Shown here piece by piece: positions 53,067 to 64,000 of a DNA stretch of 64,000 bases. Made by a program: the position numbers and the translations under genes. Within the stretch, counting starts at the first letter, position 1. Every line of letters starts with the position of its first letter. The stretch lies in the NCBI GenBank assembly GCA_018663625.1, contig JABJPX010000011.1, positions 1 to 64,000 on the forward strand. The letters are read 5' to 3'. The notes under the pieces are model-generated. The model ran no database searches. It was not told the origin of the DNA and worked only from the letters and a program-made list of their open reading frames with translations. The DNA is from Polaribacter sp. (lineage in GTDB: Bacteria; Bacteroidota; Bacteroidia; Flavobacteriales; Flavobacteriaceae).

Positions 53067-53705
53067 ATGTTTTTTCATTTTTTTCAGTATGTAAAGTTTC
53101 TTTTGAATTCCACAAATCAACACGGAGTGCATTCCCCTTTTGTGTATCGTTTAGTTACAACCTGTTTTTACACGAAGGTGGATAAAAAGCAGATAGCGCA
53201 ATACCGAGAAATCCAGAAAAATGCCTTGCAGGTTAGAAATGTAAACCTTTCAAAATTAAGCTGTAAGAAACCCGAGCTACTCCTAAAAGTCATTGGCTAT
53301 TTTAAACCCATTACAAGTTTAGAAATTGGCAATGCTTCCGAACACTTTGCATCCACAGTAAAAATTGCCCAGCACAATGCAACAGTGACAACCATAGCGA
53401 ATACTCCTGAAACTGCTGATGATAAAGCGAATTTATTAAAAGCTATTAAAAACAAACCCTATGATATGATTTTTTTTAATAGTACCGAAAAAGCAACTTT
53501 GTCGTATTTTGAAAGCTGTCTTTCTAGTGTTCATAACGAAACATTCTTTATCTTTAAAGATCTTTACCAAAGTAAAGAAATGAGAACTACTTGGGCTAAA
53601 ATAAAACAACATCCAAAAATAACAGTAACCGTCGATGTTTATGACTACGGATTTGTTTTCATGAGAAAAGAACAGCAAAAAGAACATTTTAAGATACGCC
53701 TCTAA
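53067..53705 (+). CDS. SAM-methyltransferase-like protein
   Basis: A 212-residue protein. The opening FFQYVKFLLNSTNQHGVHSPFVYRLV is shared by a flavobacterial group related to class-I methyltransferases. ITSLEIGNASEHFAST (about 89-104) stands where the Gly-rich SAM loop should be, but has only one Gly, so cofactor binding is doubtful. YDMIFFNSTEKATLSYFESCL (about 131-151) fits the next strand, and TVDVYDYGFVFMRKEQ is the end. It precedes the adenosyltransferase by 52 bases. The function is not known. Confidence 0.68.
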   Translation: MFFHFFQYVKFLLNSTNQHGVHSPFVYRLVTTCFYTKVDKKQIAQYREIQKNALQVRNVNLSKLSCKKPELLLKVIGYFKPITSLEIGNASEHFASTVKIAQHNATVTTIANTPETADDKANLLKAIKNKPYDMIFFNSTEKATLSYFESCLSSVHNETFFIFKDLYQSKEMRTTWAKIKQHPKITVTVDVYDYGFVFMRKEQQKEHFKIRL

Positions 53706-53757
53706 AAAAGTAAAACGGTTACACACACTAAAATAGAAACTTTGAAACTCATTTAAA

Positions 53758-54333
53758 ATGAAAATATATACAAAAACAGGAGACAATGGTACTACTGGAC
53801 TCTATGGAGGAAGTAGGGTAAAAAAATACAATTTACGAATAGACAGTTATGGAACGGTTGATGAATTGAATGCATATATTGGATTGATTAAAGATCAAGA
53901 AATTTCAACATCGATTAAAGATTCGTTATTAAAAATTCAAAATGAATTATTTACATTGGGCGCTATGCTGGCAACCCCTACAGAAAAAGAAACCTTAAAA
54001 AGTGGAGCAGAAAGACTGAACATTCCAAAAATTGATAGCAATTCAATCCTTTTTTTAGAAAATGAAATTGATTCGATGGAAGAGGATCTTCCTCAAATGA
54101 CCCATTTTATTTTACCAGGAGGACATCAATCTGTGTCATTCTGTCACGTAGCAAGATGTGTTTGTAGACGTTCTGAACGTCTTTGTGTGGAGCTAAATGA
54201 CGAAGAAACCATTAATAATGACATTTTAAAATACTTAAACCGCCTATCTGACTATCTTTTTGTATTGGCACGGAAATTGTCTAAAGACCTATCAGTGGAG
54301 GAAATCAAGTGGATTCCAAAAAAAAATAATTAA
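53758..54333 (+). CDS. Cob(I)alamin adenosyltransferase, PduO type
   Basis: A 191-residue protein making adenosylcobalamin from ATP and cob(I)alamin. The ATP-binding start is YTKTGDNGTTGLYGGSRVKK, followed by RIDSYGTVDELNAYIG, and CRRSERLCVELNDE near 137-151 has the conserved Arg. FILPGGHQSVSFCHVARCV is the substrate-side helix. Length agrees with PduO. No cobalamin riboswitch was seen upstream. The presence of the gene implies a B12-dependent mutase or other AdoCbl enzyme elsewhere in the genome. Confidence 0.93.
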   Translation: MKIYTKTGDNGTTGLYGGSRVKKYNLRIDSYGTVDELNAYIGLIKDQEISTSIKDSLLKIQNELFTLGAMLATPTEKETLKSGAERLNIPKIDSNSILFLENEIDSMEEDLPQMTHFILPGGHQSVSFCHVARCVCRRSERLCVELNDEETINNDILKYLNRLSDYLFVLARKLSKDLSVEEIKWIPKKNN

Positions 54334-54370
54334 GTTCTTTATATATTGATTTTATATTTCTTAAAAAAGA

Positions 54371-54401
54371 CTTGCATAATTGCGTAAAAAATTTATTTTT
54401 G
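54371..54401 (+). promoter_or_regulatory. Complete promoter of the DUF2795 gene
   Basis: TTG at 54372-54374, exactly 19 bases, then TATTTTTG (54394-54401), a near-complete TTTG-N19-TAnnTTTG. The first transcribed base should be close to 54408, giving a leader of about 15 bases. Confidence 0.7.
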
Positions 54402-54423
54402 CACAAAATTAAACAATTAAGAA

Positions 54424-54645
54424 ATGTATTGGACATTAGAATTGGCATCTTATTTAGCAGATGCACCTTGGCCTGCAACCAAAGATGAGTTAATTGATTA
54501 TGCAATTAGAACTGGATCTCCTTTAGAAGTAGTTGAAAACCTACAAGATATTGAAGATGAAGGGGATGCATATGATTCCATTATCGAAATTTGGCCAGAT
54601 TATCCCACCGAAGATGATTATCTTTGGAATGAAGATGAATACTAA
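54424..54645 (+). CDS. DUF2795 acidic small protein
   Basis: A 73-residue, very acidic protein (LENLQDIEDEGDAYDSIIEIWPDYPTEDDYLWNEDEY in sense). The helix-turn-helix-like core WTLELASYLADAPWPATKDELIDYAIR matches DUF2795. The family is widespread and uncharacterised; the fold suggests a nucleic-acid or protein-binding role. It is a single-gene transcript with its own good promoter and terminator, indicating strong independent expression. Confidence 0.85.
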   Translation: MYWTLELASYLADAPWPATKDELIDYAIRTGSPLEVVENLQDIEDEGDAYDSIIEIWPDYPTEDDYLWNEDEY

Positions 54646-54657
54646 ATAATAACAATA

Positions 54658-54687
54658 TAAAAAGTCTCTAAAGAGGCTTTTTTTTTG
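54658..54687 (+). terminator. Rho-independent terminator of the DUF2795 gene
   Basis: AAAGTCTCT / AGAGGCTTT stem (one T-G pair) around AA, followed by nine or so T, 13 bases after the stop. Confidence 0.85.
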
Positions 54688-54791
54688 TTATATTTCAATC
54701 CCTTTTTTAAGGATCAATTAAAAAAGTAAAAACTTGATTCACAATAAAATAAAGCAACATACACGATGTTGTCCTAAAAAATAAATACGCA

Positions 54792-58157
<3,366 letters not shown>

Positions 58158-58194
58158 AATTACCTCTTATCAATCTTATTAGAATTACAAAAAG

Positions 58195-58227
58195 AAACCC
58201 GTTTTGAGTAACTCAAAACGGGTTTTT
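58195..58227 (+). terminator. Rho-independent terminator after secA
   Basis: AAACCCGTTTTGAGT / ACTCAAAACGGGTTT, fifteen near-perfect pairs with a minimal loop, T run following. It lies in the convergent gap to folE and, with flanking A and T, can serve both transcripts. Confidence 0.92.
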
Positions 58228-58250
58228 ATAAAATAACAATCGGGTACAAT

Positions 58251-58916
58251 TTAGAATTTTGTATCCATTTGTAAATACTGTAAAAATTCTTTTCTAGTTT
58301 CTTTCTCTTTAAATTTACCTCCAAATTCTGAAGTAACTGTAGAGCTTTCAATATCTTTTATCCCTCTTGAGTTTACACACAAATGCTTCGCATCAACGAC
58401 ACAAGCAACATCTTTTGTACCCAATGCTTCTTGCATTGCTTGTACAATTTGCATTGTCAAACGCTCTTGAACTTGTGGTCTCTTAGAAAAATATTCCACA
58501 ATTCTGTTCATCTTAGACAATCCAATTACCTTACCATTAGAAATATAAGCAACATGTGCTCTTCCAATAATTGGTAATAAATGATGCTCACAAGTAGAAT
58601 AAACAACAATGTTTTTTTCTACCAACATTTCACCATAATTATAATTATTTTCGAAGGTAGATGCTTTTGGCAAATTTGCAGGATTCAACCCCATAAATAT
58701 TTCATTTACAAATGCTTTGGCAACTCGTTTAGGAGTTCCTTGAAGACTATCATCTGTTAAATCCATTCCTAAAGTCTGTAAAATATCTTTTACACTTTCT
58801 TGAATTTTTTCTATTTTTTCGGTATCGGAGATATCAAACGCATCTGCTCTCATTGGGTTTTCTGCAGAAGTTGCTACATGGTTATCACCTATTTCTTTTA
58901 TTTTTTCTTCGTTCAT
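58251..58916 (-). CDS. folE: GTP cyclohydrolase I
   Basis: A 221-residue protein starting at ATG 58916 (MNEEKIKEIGDNHV). A longer frame to 59033 is rejected since it would contain the promoter. The zinc ligands are in STCEHHLLPI (Cys and His) and HLCVNSRGIKD (second Cys). ISNGKVIGLSKMNRIVEYFS and RPQVQERLTMQI form the active-site region. It converts GTP to dihydroneopterin triphosphate for folate synthesis. With folD it is one of two folate genes here, not adjacent. Start MFELNRK (58937) is also possible. Confidence 0.95.
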   Translation of the reverse strand: MNEEKIKEIGDNHVATSAENPMRADAFDISDTEKIEKIQESVKDILQTLGMDLTDDSLQGTPKRVAKAFVNEIFMGLNPANLPKASTFENNYNYGEMLVEKNIVVYSTCEHHLLPIIGRAHVAYISNGKVIGLSKMNRIVEYFSKRPQVQERLTMQIVQAMQEALGTKDVACVVDAKHLCVNSRGIKDIESSTVTSEFGGKFKEKETRKEFLQYLQMDTKF

Positions 58917-58958
58917 TTTACGATTCAATTCAAACATTTTCAATCTGTTGTTAAAGTG

Positions 58959-58966
58959 CAAATTTA
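58959..58966 (-). promoter_or_regulatory. -7 box TAAATTTG of folE
   Basis: On the minus strand an exact TAnnTTTG, 42 bases ahead of the chosen folE start. It lies inside the longer possible frame, which is why the internal ATG is preferred. Confidence 0.5.
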
Positions 58967-59051
58967 GGTCTTTACAACGTATTATTTTAATTTTTTTATC
59001 AATTATAATTATGCTGCTATAATTACAAGTCAAGACTTCTACAAATGCAAT

Positions 59052-59069
59052 TTTAGATTGTAATCTAAA
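59052..59069. repeat. Palindrome between folE and hisS
   Basis: TTTAGATT-GT-AATCTAAA, eight perfect pairs. It lies about 90 bases upstream of the folE promoter and 35 bases after the hisS stop. No T run; possibly an operator or part of the hisS transcript end. Confidence 0.4.
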
Positions 59070-59103
59070 TAAAAAATCCTAGGAAAGATATTTTTTGAAA
59101 TAC

Positions 59104-60474
59104 CTATGACGCGGTCATTTTCGCTACTAATTCTGACAATGAACAGATTACTTGATCATTGGAAAGCATATTCTTTAGAACAAAAAGATTTTTTTCTACT
59201 TTAGATACGACATATTCAATCTCTCTGTTCGAAACATATTTCCATTGTCGTTTTTGTGCCTTGTTGCTTTCACCTAAATCAGGATAAAACTCAGACTTCA
59301 CACCATTTTCTCGCAGCTTTTTTATTGCTTGCATTTTCGTTAGATCTGTCGTTGCATCAAAATTTAAGAAAATAACTTTAGGCTTTGGCAAAGCGACTGC
59401 TTGAAACAAGCCCAATTCTTCTAACACCAAATAAATTCTATCGAGACCGAAAGAGACTCCAACTCCAGAAACCTCTTTCAAACCAAAGACTCCTGTTAAA
59501 TCGTCATATCTTCCTCCGCCTCCAATAGACCCCATTTTCACCTCTTTTGGAGCTGCTACTTCAAAAATTGCACCTGTGTAGTAATTCAAACCTCTTGCTA
59601 ACGTTACATCCACTTCTAGGCTTGCTGATGCCAACCCGAGTGCTGCTATAGAATGAATTACAAAACGCAACTCTTCAACGCCTTTTAGGCCTTCTTCCGA
59701 CCCCGCTAACATACTTTCTAAAGAAGCCAAGTTTTCTAAGTTGGTCCCTGAAAAATCAAACAATGGTTGTACTTTTTCAATTGCTTCTTCCGTAATTCCT
59801 TTGGAGAGCATTTCTTTAACAACTCCTTCTTTCCCTATTTTATCTAACTTGTCTAGCGCAACGGTAAAATCGATGAGTTTGTCTTGTGCACCAATCACTG
59901 CTGCAATTCCAGAAAGTATTTTTCTGTTATTGATTTTTATGGTCGTTCCCACCAAACCTAATTTGGTAAAAACGGTATCATAGAGTTGAATAAATTCTAC
60001 TTCTTGCCACAAAGATTTGCTACCAACAACATCTGCATCGCATTGAAAAAACTCTCTAAAGCGTCCTTTCTGAGGCCTGTCTGCCCTCCAAACTGGCTGT
60101 ACTTGATAACGCTTAAATGGAAATGTAATTTCATTTTGGTGCTGAACCACATAGCGTGCAAAGGGCACTGTAAGATCGTAACGCAACGCTTTCTCGGAAA
60201 TTTGAGGAGTTAGTTTTAAACTGTTTTTTTCAGACAATAAGGTTTCATCAAATTTTGCTAAATAATCTCCTGAATTTAAAATCTTAAAAATCAGTCGATC
60301 TCCTTCTTCACCATATTTTCCCATCAAGGTTGCAGAATTCTCAAAACTTGGCGTTTCAATAGGTTGAAATCCAAAAGTTTCAAAAGTTGTTTTAATCAGA
60401 TTCATAATGTAGGAACGATTGGCAACTTCTGTTGGTGAAAAATCTCTGGTTCCTTTTGGGATGCTTGGTTTCAT
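59104..60474 (-). CDS. hisS: Histidyl-tRNA synthetase
   Basis: A 456-residue class-II synthetase. Motif 1 lies near QPIETPSFENSATLMGKYG, motif 2 in FKRYQVQPVWRADRPQKGRFREFFQCDADV, histidine-binding ARGLNYYTGAIFEV near 290, and motif 3 in GVGVSFGLDRIYLVLE near 340. The anticodon-binding domain covers about 360-456. The length is in the usual range for Bacteroidota. The 197-base upstream gap carries a hairpin but no clear promoter box. Confidence 0.96.
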   Translation of the reverse strand: MKPSIPKGTRDFSPTEVANRSYIMNLIKTTFETFGFQPIETPSFENSATLMGKYGEEGDRLIFKILNSGDYLAKFDETLLSEKNSLKLTPQISEKALRYDLTVPFARYVVQHQNEITFPFKRYQVQPVWRADRPQKGRFREFFQCDADVVGSKSLWQEVEFIQLYDTVFTKLGLVGTTIKINNRKILSGIAAVIGAQDKLIDFTVALDKLDKIGKEGVVKEMLSKGITEEAIEKVQPLFDFSGTNLENLASLESMLAGSEEGLKGVEELRFVIHSIAALGLASASLEVDVTLARGLNYYTGAIFEVAAPKEVKMGSIGGGGRYDDLTGVFGLKEVSGVGVSFGLDRIYLVLEELGLFQAVALPKPKVIFLNFDATTDLTKMQAIKKLRENGVKSEFYPDLGESNKAQKRQWKYVSNREIEYVVSKVEKNLFVLKNMLSNDQVICSLSELVAKMTAS

Positions 60475-60563
60475 TAAAATAGTTATTTGTTGTTGATTTT
60501 TAGTTTTTAGTTGCTAAACTCAAAACGAATCACTCAAAATTTTAAACGTTTAATACTTTTATG

Positions 60564-60585
60564 GATTCCTGCCTTAACAGGAATC
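60564..60585. repeat. Hairpin GATTCCTG-CCTTAA-CAGGAATC upstream of hisS
   Basis: Eight perfect pairs around a six-base loop in the gap between the BrkB-family gene and hisS. It resembles the dispersed GGATTCCTGC-type short palindromes of many genomes more than a terminator; no T run follows. Confidence 0.5.
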
Positions 60586-60671
60586 ACAGACTGTGCGAAA
60601 ATTGATTTTTCACAAAAGTGAATTACAAAAACGGTCTGTAAGCGCAAATATCGTGAAAAAAGTTAGCATTT

Positions 60672-61625
60672 TTAGGTGGTTGGAACTGTTTTATTTTGTT
60701 GCCTCAATTGATATAAGGAAGCGTTTAATTCAAACCCTAACAATAGAATAATTGCATTTAACCAGACAAATAACATCAATACTAACAGGGTTCCGATAGA
60801 ACCGTATAATTGATTGTATTGGGCAAATTTAACAACATAAATTCCAAATAAATAAAAGGTACTTAATGACAAAAATGTCGTTAAGATAGCACCCGCAGAG
60901 AAGAATTTCAAACCTTTCCCTTGCTTTGTACCATATCTAAAAAGTAACGAAACGATGGTGAAAATCATAATTAAAAACAAGACGCTGCGTCCGTAAAAAA
61001 ACAGGTTTAAATCGCTGGTATTCAACCAACCGCTATCATCTATCTTAGACAATGCCACTTGATACAACAACACTAAAACAACCGTTATAATTAAGAAAAA
61101 TGAGGTTAATAGCGAAACCCCTAGGGAGATAAAATAGGTTTTAAAAACATTACGAAACTCGGTGACGTGATAGGAATATTCGAATCCTCCAAAAATAGCA
61201 TTGATGCCATTAGTCATTAAAAAGATCGACAGAATAAAACCAAATGAAAGTAAACCTCCGTATTGATTGTTTATGATATCGCCAATGACAAAATTGACTG
61301 CTTCAAATGTTTGTGGTGGCAAAATATCTTGAATAAAAGAAAAGAGTCCTTCTTGAAATCCGTCTATTGGAATGTAGGGTATTAATGTTAAAATAAAAAG
61401 TAAGAAAGGAAAAACGGCCATAAAAAAACTAAAAGCAATTCCCCCTGCTCTGGAGGTTAAAGCCCCTTTTATAATCCCAATAAAATACATTTCTATGACA
61501 TCATACAAAGACATTCCTTGCAAACCTGGAACTTTCATTTTCTTTCCAAACTTCACTAAAGTCTTAATGACGGGTATTTTTGTTAAACTGTCCTCGATTT
61601 CTTTACTCATTCGTACGCGTTTCAA
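60672..61625 (-). CDS. YihY/BrkB-family inner-membrane protein
   Basis: A 317-residue protein with about six helices. LTSRAGGIAFSFFMAVFPFLLFILTLIPYIPI (about 56-87) is the family's signature region with the conserved Gly-Gly-Ile-Ala-Phe-Ser. GGLLSFGFILSIFLMTNGINAIFGGFEYSYHV and YGSIGTLLVLMLFVWLNAIILLLGFELNA are later conserved parts. The role is not known; BrkB was linked to serum resistance, but the members are not RNase BN. Met6 is an alternative start. No co-transcribed neighbour on the right within 46 bases other than the pentapeptide gene. Confidence 0.9.
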   Translation of the reverse strand: MKRVRMSKEIEDSLTKIPVIKTLVKFGKKMKVPGLQGMSLYDVIEMYFIGIIKGALTSRAGGIAFSFFMAVFPFLLFILTLIPYIPIDGFQEGLFSFIQDILPPQTFEAVNFVIGDIINNQYGGLLSFGFILSIFLMTNGINAIFGGFEYSYHVTEFRNVFKTYFISLGVSLLTSFFLIITVVLVLLYQVALSKIDDSGWLNTSDLNLFFYGRSVLFLIMIFTIVSLLFRYGTKQGKGLKFFSAGAILTTFLSLSTFYLFGIYVVKFAQYNQLYGSIGTLLVLMLFVWLNAIILLLGFELNASLYQLRQQNKTVPTT

Positions 61626-61671
61626 TATTAAATTTAGAATAACATTGTCTTTTGGCTATAAGTCCAATTTA

Positions 61672-62244
61672 TTACTCCAAAACAATTTTATAGTGGAATA
61701 GCAATCCATCAATGCTATCTCTTTTAAATTTTGCGCCTTTTACCCGATTCTTCTCTAATTCAAAAGTAAAGTTAAAAGCCGTTTTAAAATTCGTTTTTTC
61801 TAAATTAGTTCTTTCAAAAATAGCACCTTTTAAATCACAATTATCAAAAAAAGAACTACTGATATTTGCTTCTGTAAAATCTACTTCTTCCAAATTACAA
61901 TTTTCAAAAACCGTTTTTGGTATTTTTAATTGATAAAAAGAAGAAAAGTTCAATAGACACTCTTTAAAACGCATTTGCAACAAAAAGGGATCGCACTCAT
62001 TAAATTTGACTCCAATTAATTTACAATTAACGAAATTCACATCTTTAAACGCGGTATCTTTTACGATGGCATTGCTAAAATTACAATCCATAAAATCACA
62101 TGCTACAAACTGAATATTAGACGTATGTATATTTTCAAAATTACAATTTATAAACGTACAATTGTCATATTCTCCTTTTATGATATTTGTCTTCGAAAAA
62201 TCAATTTTTGTATACGTTTCGCTATCAAAGTAAGCATCTGTCAT
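61672..62244 (-). CDS. Pentapeptide-repeat protein
   Basis: A 190-residue protein made mostly of pentapeptide repeats, A(D/N)LxF-like units in rows such as CTFINCNFENIHTSNIQFVACDF and NCNLEEVDFTEANISSSFFDNCDLKGAIFERTNL. The quadrilateral beta-helix can be counted from about 10 to 165. Such proteins bind surfaces or, like Qnr and MfpA, protect DNA gyrase. Qnr-like proteins have a break with a loop and a central Gly; here a longer unit near CDPFLLQMRFKECLLNFSSFYQLKI gives a comparable kink, but the function is unproven. Confidence 0.88.
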   Translation of the reverse strand: MTDAYFDSETYTKIDFSKTNIIKGEYDNCTFINCNFENIHTSNIQFVACDFMDCNFSNAIVKDTAFKDVNFVNCKLIGVKFNECDPFLLQMRFKECLLNFSSFYQLKIPKTVFENCNLEEVDFTEANISSSFFDNCDLKGAIFERTNLEKTNFKTAFNFTFELEKNRVKGAKFKRDSIDGLLFHYKIVLE

Positions 62245-62291
62245 TTATTCTGCTGTTTTAAACTCCTATTTTTTTTAGTGCTATTATTTAC

Positions 62292-63149
62292 TTAGATCGC
62301 CTTTAAACTTAAGTCTAAATTGTGAACGGCATGGGTCAATGCTCCTGATGAAATAAAATCTACGCCACAGTCTGCATACTTCCGTATTGTTTTTTCATTG
62401 ATTCCACCAGAGGACTCCGTTAAACAGGTATCTCCAATTAATGCTACCGCTTTTTTGGTGTCCTCATAATTAAAATTATCTATTAGTATTCTGTAAACCC
62501 CTTCATTCAAAAGAATTTCTTTAATTTCCTTTAAACTTCTGGCTTCAACAATAATTTTAATATCTCTTTTTTTTGCAATCAAATACTGTCTTGCTTTCGT
62601 AATTGCTTGTGTAATCCCTCCTGCAAAATCAATATGATTGTCTTTAATCATCATCATATCATACAAGGCAAATCGATGGTTTTCTCCTCCCCCAATTTTT
62701 ACTGCCCATTTCTCGAGTGCTCTAATCCCTGGTGTGGTTTTTCGAGTATCTAGTATCTTCGTTTTTGTTCCTGCTAATAATCCCACAAAAAAGGCTGTTT
62801 TGGTTGCAATTGCAGACATTCTTTGCATGGCATTTAACACCAATCTTTCTGCCATTAAAATGGATTGAGACCTCCCTGAAACATGAAAAACAACATCTCC
62901 AACCTGTACATTGTCTCCATCATTTAAAAATGTTGTTACCTCTAAATCTGCATCCACATACGCGAAAACTTGTTTTGCAAATGCGACACCTGCAATCATT
63001 CCAGCTTCTTTGACCAATAACTTTGCTTTGCCTTGAGCATCTGGTGAAATACAAGCGTTTGAAGTATGGTCTCCATCTCCAATATCTTCTCTTATTGCAT
63101 TCGCAATAATGATCGCTAATTCCTTTTCAAATTGTGCTTTTGATATCAT
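62292..63149 (-). CDS. nadC: Quinolinate phosphoribosyltransferase
   Basis: A 285-residue NAD-synthesis enzyme that converts quinolinate and PRPP to nicotinate mononucleotide. EDIGDGDHTSNACI lies near the start, LDTRKTTPGIRALEKWAVKIGGGENHR holds the substrate-binding Arg/Lys/His, and MMIKDNHI, VEARSLKEI, and ESSGGINEKTI are present in the right order. Full length for the family. nadA and nadB are not in the window. It is divergent from rlmH with a 154-base gap. Confidence 0.96.
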   Translation of the reverse strand: MISKAQFEKELAIIIANAIREDIGDGDHTSNACISPDAQGKAKLLVKEAGMIAGVAFAKQVFAYVDADLEVTTFLNDGDNVQVGDVVFHVSGRSQSILMAERLVLNAMQRMSAIATKTAFFVGLLAGTKTKILDTRKTTPGIRALEKWAVKIGGGENHRFALYDMMMIKDNHIDFAGGITQAITKARQYLIAKKRDIKIIVEARSLKEIKEILLNEGVYRILIDNFNYEDTKKAVALIGDTCLTESSGGINEKTIRKYADCGVDFISSGALTHAVHNLDLSLKAI

Positions 63150-63205
63150 TCTGCATTTTATTCTGATGTAAAAATAGGAATGATTTTCAACTTTTTATGA
63201 GTTCT

Positions 63206-63237
63206 ATTGATTTTATAGCTGAAAACGAATAAATTTG
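63206..63237 (+). promoter_or_regulatory. Promoter of rlmH
   Basis: TTG at 63207-63209, 20 bases, then exact -7 box TAAATTTG at 63230-63237. The transcript start would be near 63243 and the leader about 60 bases. Confidence 0.65.
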
Positions 63238-63303
63238 CAGTCGAACCAAAGGTAAAATCGAGACAATAGTGAGTCTTAGAACCTATTAGACGAGATCTGA
63301 AAA

Positions 63304-63777
63304 ATGAAAATAAAGTTACTTGCCATTGGAAAAACGGACAATAAAAATTTGATTGCGCTCATTGATGAATATCAAAATCGTCTGAAACATTATATAAAAT
63401 TTGAACTAGAAATCATTCCAGACATCAAGAACGTAAAGAATCTGAGTGAGGTGCAACAAAAAGAAAAAGAAGGCGAACTCATTTTATCGAAACTTCAAAA
63501 CACAGACCAATTGGCATTATTAGATGACAAAGGGAATGTGTATTCATCGATTCAGTTTTCACAATATTTACAAAAGAAAATGAATTCAGGCATCAAACAA
63601 CTTGTTTTAGTCATTGGAGGTCCCTATGGATTTTCGGAAGCTGTCTATAAAAAATCAACCGGCAAAATCTCGTTGTCAAAAATGACTTTTTCACATCAAA
63701 TGATTCGTCTTTTCATTGTTGAACAACTCTATCGAGGTTTTACAATTTTAAAGAATGAGCCGTATCATCACGAATAA
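63304..63777 (+). CDS. rlmH: RlmH, 23S rRNA pseudouridine-1915 N3-methyltransferase
   Basis: A 157-residue SPOUT methyltransferase. The knotted C-terminal part shows [16 protein letters not shown], then [16 protein letters not shown] (the SAM-binding Gly-rich loop) and [26 protein letters not shown], ending NEPYHHE, the family's nearly invariant C-terminus. It methylates m3-Psi1915 on the assembled 70S ribosome. It is of standard length. The next gene, rdgB-like, follows after 56 bases with a possible box of its own. Confidence 0.97.
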   Translation: MKIKLLAIGKTDNKNLIALIDEYQNRLKHYIKFELEIIPDIKNVKNLSEVQQKEKEGELILSKLQNTDQLALLDDKGNVYSSIQFSQYLQKKMNSGIKQLVLVIGGPYGFSEAVYKKSTGKISLSKMTFSHQMIRLFIVEQLYRGFTILKNEPYHHE

Positions 63778-63811
63778 TTGAACTACTTTCTGTATTCGTT
63801 CTTTCCAAATA

Positions 63812-63819
63812 TAAATTTG
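63812..63819 (+). promoter_or_regulatory. -7 box TAAATTTG of the rdgB-like gene
   Basis: Exact TAnnTTTG, 14 bases before ATG 63834, implying an almost leaderless transcript. The -33 element is not clear. Confidence 0.45.
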
Positions 63820-63833
63820 AGTATTTTTACCAT

Positions 63834-64000
63834 ATGAAATTAGTCTTTGCGACCAACAATGTAAATAAATTAAAAGAAGTACAAGAAATGCTTCCCAATT
63901 CAATTGAATTATTGAGTTTAAAAGACATTCATTGTTTTGATGAAATTGATGAAACTGAAACTACTTTGGAGGGTAATGCACGCTTAAAAGCATCTCATAT
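63834..64000 (+). CDS. rdgB: RdgB-type dITP/XTP pyrophosphatase (N-terminal part)
   Basis: ATG 63834 opens a frame that runs past the window edge. The first 55 residues, [20 protein letters not shown] then [22 protein letters not shown] and RLKA, match the Ham1/RdgB start: (V/F)ATxNxxKxxE at the N-terminus, which binds the nucleotide, and the ETGxTxExNAxxKA-type motif with metal-binding Glu. It clears dITP, XTP and ITP from the nucleotide pool. The remainder, including the catalytic Asp, is outside the window. Confidence 0.85.
   Translation, partial: MKLVFATNNVNKLKEVQEMLPNSIELLSLKDIHCFDEIDETETTLEGNARLKASH

Noticed and set aside
58917..59033. N-terminal extension of folE by 39 residues
   Set aside because: The extension would contain the -7 promoter box at 58959-58966 and is Ile/Lys-rich non-conserved sequence; the internal ATG 58916 fits family length.
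60564..60585. Hairpin upstream of hisS as a T-box or terminator
   Set aside because: No T run and no T-box-like conserved sequence; Bacteroidota are not known to use T-boxes for hisS. It looks like a dispersed short palindrome.

Overview
The window looks like chromosomal DNA from a marine-type member of Flavobacteriaceae (Bacteroidota), resembling Polaribacter or Tenacibaculum, though genus is a guess. The evidence is very AT-rich coding sequence, genes without Shine-Dalgarno sites, many upstream boxes of the Bacteroidota promoter form TAnnTTTG, a gliding-motility gene (gldI), a TonB-dependent receptor with an N-terminal CarboxypepD_reg-like domain, SPII lipoproteins in abundance, and an arginine operon built around an N-acyl-ornithine carbamoyltransferase. 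I see no insertion sequence, prophage, CRISPR array, tRNA or rRNA. It reads as ordinary core chromosome.

Layout. 1-6.2 kb: the end of mnmE, an LTA-synthase-like membrane sulfatase, then a minus-strand run (DHH phosphoesterase, gldI, an FKBP lipoprotein, a cyclophilin-FKBP fusion, PAP2 phosphatase) that handles envelope protein folding for gliding. 6.2-15 kb: ndk, a small lipoprotein, DUF721 and recF, then a plus-strand run of a TPR protein, ribH, a small membrane protein, mutL, two rhomboid proteases and a membrane-anchored EEP hydrolase. 15-25.6 kb: an orphan peptide-binding lipoprotein, a monooxygenase-like protein and a GNAT; mtaB, a hydrolase, a lytic transglycosylase; a cold-shock protein with a textbook promoter, a flavin oxidoreductase, mnmA; and purB with two small neighbours. 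25.6-37.6 kb: TerC, a three-gene outer-membrane uptake unit (His-rich small protein, TonB receptor, acidic lipoprotein), a CDP-alcohol phosphatidyltransferase, an MFS permease, msrB, ffh, folD and small proteins. 37.9-41.4 kb: a LytS/LytTR-type two-component system interleaved with four 2TM domains, plus a DUF2141 protein.

41.4-51 kb is the most interesting part: a complete arginine operon (GNAT, argG, argC, proC, argD, argF', argB, argE, argH) preceded by a long untranslated leader. That leader has two mutually exclusive hairpins and a 35-codon open frame not in any usual annotation, which ends in two Arg-Arg doublets followed by a stop 15 bases before the next possible start. I propose it as an arginine-sensing leader peptide. 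The carbamoyltransferase has Ala at the position reported to separate acetyl- from succinyl-ornithine use, and the leading GNAT has a four-cysteine tail; together they suggest the variant Bacteroidota pathway.

51-64 kb: DinB, hutI, a methyltransferase-like protein, PduO-type adenosyltransferase, DUF2795, a SecA whose C-terminal zinc finger is replaced by a non-cysteine tail after a pure (CAA)12 tract, then folE, hisS, a BrkB-family membrane protein, a pentapeptide-repeat protein, nadC, rlmH and the start of a RdgB-type nucleotide pyrophosphatase.
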